A stretch of DNA of 64,000 nucleotides from Mantamonas sphyraenae (lineage: Eukaryota > CRuMs > Mantamonadidae). Every line of letters begins with the position of its first letter. The first letter of the stretch is position 1. The notes below the pieces were generated by a model. That model was not told the origin of the DNA and did no database searches. It saw nothing but the letters and a program-made list of their open reading frames with translations. Positions 58,565 to 64,000 of the stretch are shown here, piece after piece. Both the position numbers and the translations under genes were made by a program. The stretch lies in contig JAPMXV010000010.1 in assembly GCA_026936335.1 (NCBI GenBank), positions 62,001 through 126,000 of the forward strand. The letters run 5' to 3'.

Positions 58565-58987
58565 TCACCATTTAAGCAAAAGGCGCGACACAACAATATT
58601 GATATCCTCCTCGAGCTCCAGAACTGTTTGTGGAAGTTCCTCCATACTCATGATGTGACTGAAGAGCTCCTGACGTGCCTCCAGCTGCTGTCGTTCAGCA
58701 TCTTCGTTTTCCATTCCGTCCACACTTTCTCTCTCCTGGGGTTGCGAATTCGTCCATCCCCAGACAACGACCAAATCTCTGCCGTTGGGGTGCACATCTC
58801 GCACACACAGTCCCTCGTGCCTGGCCAGCCTCCGCACCCAGTTGATTGCGTTCCCATCCCCGAGGCTGACATCGGTTTCTTTCTCCCATGTTGCGACCAG
58901 TGCGTTCAGTTCACGACAAGTGGATGGCAAATCGTGGTTGCTCATGTGTTGAAGAAAGCGTCTTCGCTCAAGTGCATCGGCGCTCAT
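58565..58987 (-). CDS. Hypothetical 140-aa protein upstream of Fz2
   Basis: ORF from the ATG at 58,987 to the stop at 58,565-58,567, same strand as Fz2 and 174 bp upstream of its ATG. It is Glu/Leu/Arg-rich and largely helical, with ALERRRFLQHMSNHDLPSTC, a hydrophobic strand RDLVVVWGWTNS and an acidic C-terminal helix. No family is recognised. It could be an accessory gene of the Fz2 element, an upstream exon, or an unrelated small host gene squeezed against SDR39U1, whose stop is 119 bp upstream. Confidence 0.4.
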   Translation of the reverse strand: MSADALERRRFLQHMSNHDLPSTCRELNALVATWEKETDVSLGDGNAINWVRRLARHEGLCVRDVHPNGRDLVVVWGWTNSQPQERESVDGMENEDAERQQLEARQELFSHIMSMEELPQTVLELEEDINIVVSRLLLKW

Positions 58988-59105
58988 GTTTCCTTTCCAT
59001 TTGTTCTCGAGTTGCTTCCGCTGGCGCTTGCAACATCCCGTGCGACATGTGCGCAATCCACACACCCACCCTCGCTCTCTCCAGCTCTCCAGCTCTCCAA
59101 CTCTC

Positions 59106-60647
59106 TCACATGTCACACTCCACACCCTGCAGCAGGTGATTGAGTGCGTCGTCGATGCCCGGGTACCGAAACTTGAAACCTGCCTCTGCAAGCTTGCCTG
59201 GCTTCACGTTCTGATCCATGAGCAGGAGCTCCTTGGTGAATTGGCCACCGTACTCCAGTACCTTGGTGGGCAGCGGGATGATGTGTGGCCTGTGCAGGGT
59301 GCGTGCCAGGGCGCTTGTAAACTTGCCACTCATCACAGGCTGGGGCGAGGTGACGTTGACGGCGCCCTCCAGGGTGTCGTTGTCCATCAGAAAGTCGATT
59401 GCGCGCATGGCATCGTCGATGGCCACCCAACTCATTCGCTGGGTGCCCGGTCCGATGGTGCCGCCGAAACCCAGCCCAAAGGGCAGTTTCAGTTGACCCA
59501 GCACGCCTCCCGAGGGTGTCATGACGGGTGACAGACGCATGACGACGCGACGCACGTCGTCACGCAGCTCCAGGCTGGCCTTTTCCCAGGCCAGGGCAAG
59601 CGATTGCATAAACAGCGACGGATCGTTCTCCGTGTCGCGAGTGACCTCCAGGCGCTGTTCCACAAAGGGTGACTTGCGATCCAGGGCATCGTAGACACTG
59701 ATGCCCGAGGCGGTGAGAAAGAGCTTGGGGGGCGATTCGCAGCGGTTGACGGCAGCCACCAGGTTGCGTGTGGTGTCCACACGCGAACGCAGACAGGCCT
59801 TTTTGAAGGCATCGGTCCACAGGCCATTCACATTCTTGCCATTGAGGTTGATCAGCACGTCCTGCTCCTCCAGGGCATCGCTGGAGGCCTCGGGATCGTA
59901 GGGGTTGAAGCCCACCACGCGCACATCGTCCATGTAGTCAAAGGGTGAGGCACGGCGGTTGCTGTGGCGGTTGAGAATGGTCACTTCATGGCCACGCAGG
60001 AGCAGAAAGGGCACCAAAGCCTGGCCGATGAGGCCCGAGGCGCCACTGATGGCCACGCGTTTGCCCTTTCCTGTGTTTTTCTTGGCTGCCATGTCCTCCA
60101 GATCCGTGGCCATGACTGCGTGCATGTACGCCTGGCTGCGTTGTAGCTTGCGTTGCAGGTACATGTCTTCCCCGACGGTGGAGATGATGGTGCCGTACTT
60201 GAGCAGTGCCTGTTGGGTGTCGTGCAGCTGCACTGCACCCTCGCTGTTCTGACTCACCGTCAGCGTGCGATCCAGGTCTGCAAACATGCCTCGCTTCAAC
60301 GTCTGCGTGTACTCGTGTTGCGTGCCATCTGCGTTGGCGCTGTGGCGCGTGTCGAAAATCGTGGACGACGATTCCGGCAGGAAGGGCGGGTACCACACCT
60401 GCTTGACCACACTCTCGCCATTGGTGAAGCCTCCGTTGCCACTGAGCACCTGCGTTTTCAGAAGAGGCGCTCCCGTGCGCTGCAGGCATCCGTCGCTTTC
60501 CAAATAGCGGCGTACGGCGTCCTGCGTGACGCCGGGTGCAAACACCGTTGTGCGCTCGGCGCCAATCCGCGCCGTCGGCGTCACAAAGGTCTTGCGCAGC
60601 GTCTTTACTGCCGGCGAGTTCTTAACCTGTTCCAACACCTTGGACAT
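59106..60647 (-). CDS. SDR39U1: SDR39U1/YfcH-type epimerase-family protein with N-terminal extension
   Basis: Intronless, 513 aa. Residues ~208-513 form the extended-SDR TIGR01777/YfcH family: the NAD(P)-binding GxxGxxG in VAISGASGLIGQALVPFLLL, FDYMDDVRVVGFNPYDPEAS, VLINLNGKNVNGLWTD and KLFLTASGISVYDA. The C-terminal family domain follows (RPHIIPLPTKVLEYGG, AEAGFKFRYPGIDDALNHL). The N-terminal ~200 residues (VWYPPFLPESSSTIFDTRH) are not part of the usual ~300-aa protein. Some bacterial relatives fuse a ligand-binding SRPBCC domain there, which may apply but is not proven. Cofactor binding is likely; the substrate is unknown across the family. It is divergent from ABCF2 over 231 bp. Confidence 0.85.
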   Translation of the reverse strand: MSKVLEQVKNSPAVKTLRKTFVTPTARIGAERTTVFAPGVTQDAVRRYLESDGCLQRTGAPLLKTQVLSGNGGFTNGESVVKQVWYPPFLPESSSTIFDTRHSANADGTQHEYTQTLKRGMFADLDRTLTVSQNSEGAVQLHDTQQALLKYGTIISTVGEDMYLQRKLQRSQAYMHAVMATDLEDMAAKKNTGKGKRVAISGASGLIGQALVPFLLLRGHEVTILNRHSNRRASPFDYMDDVRVVGFNPYDPEASSDALEEQDVLINLNGKNVNGLWTDAFKKACLRSRVDTTRNLVAAVNRCESPPKLFLTASGISVYDALDRKSPFVEQRLEVTRDTENDPSLFMQSLALAWEKASLELRDDVRRVVMRLSPVMTPSGGVLGQLKLPFGLGFGGTIGPGTQRMSWVAIDDAMRAIDFLMDNDTLEGAVNVTSPQPVMSGKFTSALARTLHRPHIIPLPTKVLEYGGQFTKELLLMDQNVKPGKLAEAGFKFRYPGIDDALNHLLQGVECDM

Positions 60648-60878
60648 TGTTGTTTGCGTGTGGATGCTGTGTGTACGTGTGTCTATATGTGTGTGTATGT
60701 GTGTGTGTGCGCGGGCGCAAGCAGCAAATTGCAACGCAGCTGAAGACCACACTCTCTTCTGCCACGCAACCACACACATTCACACACACATACACACACA
60801 CGCACACACACACACGCTCGCAACGTCTGTGTGACCCATTTAAACGTTAAAAAAACCACCAAGGAGTACCACGAGAAC
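60648..60878. promoter_or_regulatory. Divergent SDR39U1/ABCF2 promoter with CA/GT microsatellites
   Basis: 231 bp between the two start codons. GT-rich runs at about 60,660-60,712 and CA-rich runs at about 60,770-60,820 flank a short unique core. A taaacgttaaaaaaacc AT-rich patch lies about 20 bp upstream of the ABCF2 ATG. Confidence 0.6.
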
Positions 60879-63118
60879 ATGCCTGGAAAGCGCAGGAAGG
60901 GACGTCGGGGCGGCGGCCGCGGAAAGGAGAGCGAGGGATCAGGAGCCTCGTCCTCTGCAGACCTCTCCGGATACACCGAAAACCCACGCACATGCACAGC
61001 CATCCTTACCTCGGAGCGAGCCTCTATGGATTTGCACTGGGACTCTGTCACGCTGTCGCTGCACGGGCGCGAGCTGATCACGGACTGTTCGTTGGAGTTG
61101 AACTACGGCAACAGGTGAGTGGCACTCGAGCATGGGGCCATGTGCAGACACACCGTTGGGCAAACAGGCACCACGGCAGGCAGGGCAGGGCCGTGGACAC
61201 AAGCAAGGAGGGAGGGCATTCACATTCCGGTCGCCATGGGTCACTGACACACACACACATTCCTCCACGCCACCCATTTCCGGCTGTGTGACACACCAGG
61301 TACGGTCTGATTGGCGTGAACGGATCGGGCAAGGCGTCGTTGCTGCGGGCCATTGGCAACCGAGAGTTTGAGGTGCCGGACCACATCTCCATTGGCCTGC
61401 TGGACAGCGAAGCCGAGCCGTCGGATCTGACGCCGATGGAGTACGTGCTGGCCGACGTGGAGAAGGAGACCAAGAAGATCGACGAAGAGATCAACCGCAT
61501 CATGGAGGAGGAAGGACCCGAGTCCGAGACGCTTCTGGTGCTGTACGACCGTCTGGAGGAGCTGGATATGAGCGTGTGCGAGGCTCGGTAGGTTGTGTGG
61601 GATCGGCAGGGAATATTGGGGCCACACATGCAGGTGTGCGGCGGACCACCGCACACGTGCAGGAGACGGCCCCACGCACGCAAAGACTGTGCATGCGCTG
61701 GGCGAGACGGCCCAAGATGCAGGGGACATGTGCACATGGGTGCAGGAGGGCGCTGTGGCAGTGTGGCGAGCAAAAGGAGGGCGGACCGTGAGCGTTGGGG
61801 CAAGGAGGAGGGCACACAGGCTGACACATGCGTCGGGGCGGACACACACACTGGCACAACGGATGGCACACATTGCAGAGCGGGCACCATTCTGTTCGGT
61901 TTGGGCTTTGACAAGTTCATGCAGCAGGAGAAGCCGCTGAAGGACTATTCGGGAGGTTGGCGTATGCGCATTGCACTTGCCAAGAACCTGTTTACGGCGC
62001 CGATCCTGAACATTCTGATCCAGCCGTCGAACCATTTGGACCAGGAGGCTGTGGTGTGGCTGGAGGAGTACCTGAGCAAGTACAAGCACATCCTGGTGAT
62101 TGTGTCGCACTCGCAGGATTTCCTGGACGGAGTGTGCACAAACATCATCCACCTGCACAACAAGAAGCTGATCCCGTACGGTGGCAACTATTCGTCGTTT
62201 GTGCGCACGCGTTCGGAGCAGGAGGAGAACCAGATGAAGCGGTACGAGAAGGAGCAGGCGGACATCCAGGACATGAAGGACTATGTGGCACGATTCGGTC
62301 ACGGAACGGCCAAGCTGGCCAAGCAGGGCAAGTCCAAGGAGAAGCTGCTGAACAAGATGCTGGAGGCGGGTCTGACGGAAAAGGTGGTGCGTGACAAGGC
62401 GATCAACGTCAAGTTCCCTGATCCGGGCACGTTGAACGGCCCCATTGTGCAGGTGCACGACCTTGCGTTTGGCTACCCGAACGCAGACTTGCTCTACGCC
62501 AACGTGAACCTGAGTGTGGATCTCAACTCGCGCGTGTGCATTGTGGGCAACAACGGCACGGGCAAGAGTACGTTGCTGAAGCTGATTGTGGGCGATCTGG
62601 AGCCCACGGATGGCATGATCAAACTGCACAGCCATCTGCGCTTCGGTCGCTTCCACCAGCATCTGACGGAACAGCTGGACCCGGAGATGAATGCGCTGGA
62701 TCACATGCTGCAGAAGTTTCCCAACGAGTTGAACAAGACCAACGTGCGTTCGGCGGTGGGTCGCTATGGCCTCAGCGGCGACCATCAGCTGATGCCCATC
62801 AAGCAGCTGAGCGACGGTCTCAAGTCGCGTCTGGTGTTTGCGGAACTGGCCATGACGGCGCCGCACATTCTGGTGTTGGACGAACCCACCAACTTCTTGG
62901 ACATGGAAACCATCGACGCCCTGGCCGATGGCATCAACGAGTTCAAGGGCGGCCTGCTGATGGTTAGCCACGACTTCCGCCTCATCTCCCAGGTGGCCGA
63001 TACCCTGTGGGTCACTGCAGACAACAAGGTCACCATCTACGACGGCGACATTGGCGAGTACAAGGAGACTCTGCGCCAGGCCATCCTGGCAGACGAGAAC
63101 AAGTGGTCGAACGAGTGA
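60879..63118 (+). CDS. ABCF2: ABCF2-type twin-ATPase protein with degenerate first site
   Basis: Exons 60879-61114, 61300-61587 and 61879-63118 give 587 aa, the ABCF2 size. Family landmarks: the Lys/Gly-rich start, EELDMSVCEAR, FSGG-like DYSGGWRMRIALAKNL, HILVIVSHSQDFLDGVCTNI, ENQMKRYEKEQADIQDMKDY, ARFGHGTAKLA, and the second cassette GNNGTGKSTLLKLIVGDLEP with LVLDEPTNFLDMETIDALAD. ABCF2/Arb1 acts in the cytoplasm in ribosome biogenesis and translation-linked quality control. In the first cassette Walker A reads GVNGSGKASLL (the Ser/Thr after Lys is Ala). Walker B reads ILIQPSNHLD where LLDEPTNHLD is expected, losing both the Mg-binding Asp and the catalytic Glu. The second site looks intact except LSDGLKSR for LSGGQ. 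Confidence 0.92.
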
Positions 63119-63205
63119 GCACTTTGGCCAACCAACAAAGAAAGCATCCAGAAACACCAGTCTCCAGTCTGTTGTATTTCGTGGTTGGTCGGTTCCCGGT
63201 TCCGA

Positions 63206-64000
63206 TCAACGCCGCCTGCGGTTGCCTCCATTGCCTCCTCCGTTGCCACCGCCATTGTTGTTTTTGCTGACGCTGTTCCGTCTGCCGTTGCTGTTGCTGC
63301 TGCGTCCAGCGCCGCCGCTGCCTGCGGCGGGCTTCTTGTTGACGACGGTGCGGCCGGCGCGTTGTTCCTGCTGGGCTTGCTTGCGGTTGGTTTTGGTGCG
63401 TTTGATGGCTTTGGAGACGACGACAGTGCCACCCGAGGCCTTTGCGTTGACAATGGTCACTGTGAGCGCCTTCTTCTTGGGGCCACCTGCAGATGCCGTC
63501 TGCTGCGACTGCTTGCGAGCGCCGCCCGTTTTGCCTTTGGGCGCCGGCGACGTGCTCGCGCTCTTCTTTCCACCCTTGGGACTGTGGGTGGGTGTGGTGG
63601 ATGTGGGCATGGGAGGGAGGGGTACGAGGAGAGTGCAATGTACGACCAACGTGGGATGCATCACCGTGTGTGAGTGAGAGTGTGTAGAGGCACAGAGAGA
63701 GAGAGAGAGCGCGCTTTCTCGCGTCCCTCTTTTCTGCGGGGGCAAGACGGGAAAAACGCTCGCTCTCTGTGGCTCCGACCACCCAACTGACCCTGTGGGC
63801 ACAGCCTTGGCCTTGCCGGCGCGGCTGAGGGGCCTGGTGGCACTCTTGGCCACATTGCTGTTTGCCAGTGTGCTCTTCTTGTTGCTCTTGACAACCTTGG
63901 AGGCTGCGCGCGACTTGCCCGTGCTTCCCGCGCCCGGTTTGACGACACCCACGCTGGGCTTGTTCTTCTTGCCCGCGCCTGCATTGCCGCCACTCGCCAG
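63206..64000 (-). CDS. Basic Lys/Gly/Asn-rich protein, 5' end beyond window
   Basis: Exon 63792->64000 and exon 63581-63206, GT-AG intron of 210 bp; the start lies outside. Visible residues are low-complexity Lys/Ser/Ala/Gly sequence (KSRAASKVVKSNKKSTLANS, KKALTVTIVNAKASGGTVVV) ending in Asn/Gly/Arg-rich NNNGGGNGGGNGGNRRRR. Such tails bind RNA or chromatin in many proteins. No domain is recognised. The stop is 88 bp from the convergent ABCF2 stop. Confidence 0.6.
   Translation of the reverse strand: MASGGNAGAGKKNKPSVGVVKPGAGSTGKSRAASKVVKSNKKSTLANSNVAKSATRPLSRAGKAKAVPTGSVGWSEPQRASVFPVLPPQKRGTRESALSLSLCASTHSHSHTVMHPTLVVHCTLLVPLPPMPTSTTPTHSPKGGKKSASTSPAPKGKTGGARKQSQQTASAGGPKKKALTVTIVNAKASGGTVVVSKAIKRTKTNRKQAQQEQRAGRTVVNKKPAAGSGGAGRSSNSNGRRNSVSKNNNGGGNGGGNGGNRRRR

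Larger units (their letters stand above)
52518..58990 (-). mobile_element. Second Fanzor element (Fz2)
   Basis: About 6.4 kb of sequence unrelated to the host neighbours, from the truncated CCDC93 edge to near the SDR39U1 3' end. It holds the two-exon Fz2 gene, a 320-bp non-coding tail and possibly the 140-aa ORF at 58,565. No DDE transposase is visible, so it may be non-autonomous or have lost it. No terminal inverted repeats were recognised, so ends are approximate. Confidence 0.65.

Noticed and set aside
58391-59106. Remaining 5' part of CCDC93 on the far side of the Fz2 element
   Set aside because: Looked for it to prove a simple insertion into CCDC93; no CCDC93 sequence occurs between 58,391 and 59,106, so the event was not a plain insertion.
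1-64000. tRNA, rRNA or CRISPR arrays
   Set aside because: No cloverleaf B-box/A-box pairs, rRNA motifs or spaced direct repeats were recognised; the tandem repeats are coding.

Overview
The window is nuclear DNA from a flagellated, probably free-living unicellular eukaryote. Genes are split by short GT-AG introns, the DNA is GC-rich, and the set includes PP2A, eL8, UTP20, tepsin and CCDC93. A kintoun-type dynein assembly factor implies motile cilia. A DH-PH RhoGEF leans toward Amorphea/opisthokont relatives, but the species cannot be named. Neighbouring genes mostly alternate strands, with short shared divergent promoters (89-300 bp) and nearly touching 3' ends.

Layout. 1-4,923: a 3'-truncated RhoGEF and a coiled-coil protein, both minus. 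4,930-9,391: a block holding the PP2A catalytic subunit (minus), eL8/RPL7A (plus) and the 3' end of CCDC93. 9,101-25,031: CCDC93, a small PH protein, an ABCG half-transporter, the giant UTP20 and tepsin. About 25,280-32,220: a Tc1/mariner-IS630-like transposon carrying a giant Fanzor (Fz1), inserted between the divergent tepsin and a possible ciliary-type gene. 32,297-38,914: that unknown gene and a multi-pass membrane/ARM-like protein. 39,123-45,578: a tail-to-tail pair of secreted, extremely basic, tandem-repeat proteins; one ends in an M15 peptidoglycan-peptidase domain. 45,796-48,039: kintoun (DNAAF2) and mitochondrial mL40. About 48,047-52,517: a second, nearly identical copy of the PP2A/eL8/CCDC93-end block. 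About 52,518-58,990: a second Fanzor element (Fz2). 59,106-64,000: an SDR39U1-type epimerase, an ABCF2 with a degenerate first ATPase site, and a Lys-rich protein running off the edge.

Main discovery candidate: Fz1 (1,841 aa) and Fz2 (1,829 aa) are far larger than usual Fanzors. Both pair a C-terminal RuvC/zinc-finger nuclease core (D...E...D with the rearranged RuvC-II glutamate) with an N-terminal region that carries, in order, the acidic motifs of the XPG/FEN1 flap-nuclease superfamily. This looks like a composite RNA-guided nuclease plus structure-specific nuclease. Fz1 sits directly behind its transposase with a 4-base ATGA stop/start overlap. Fz2 abuts the broken end of the duplicated block, whose intact counterpart lies 43 kb away.

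Caveat: five reading frames (tepsin, transposase, possible ciliary gene, membrane/ARM gene, secreted peptidase gene) each need exactly one single-base correction. Either the assembly carries small indel errors or these are real lesions.
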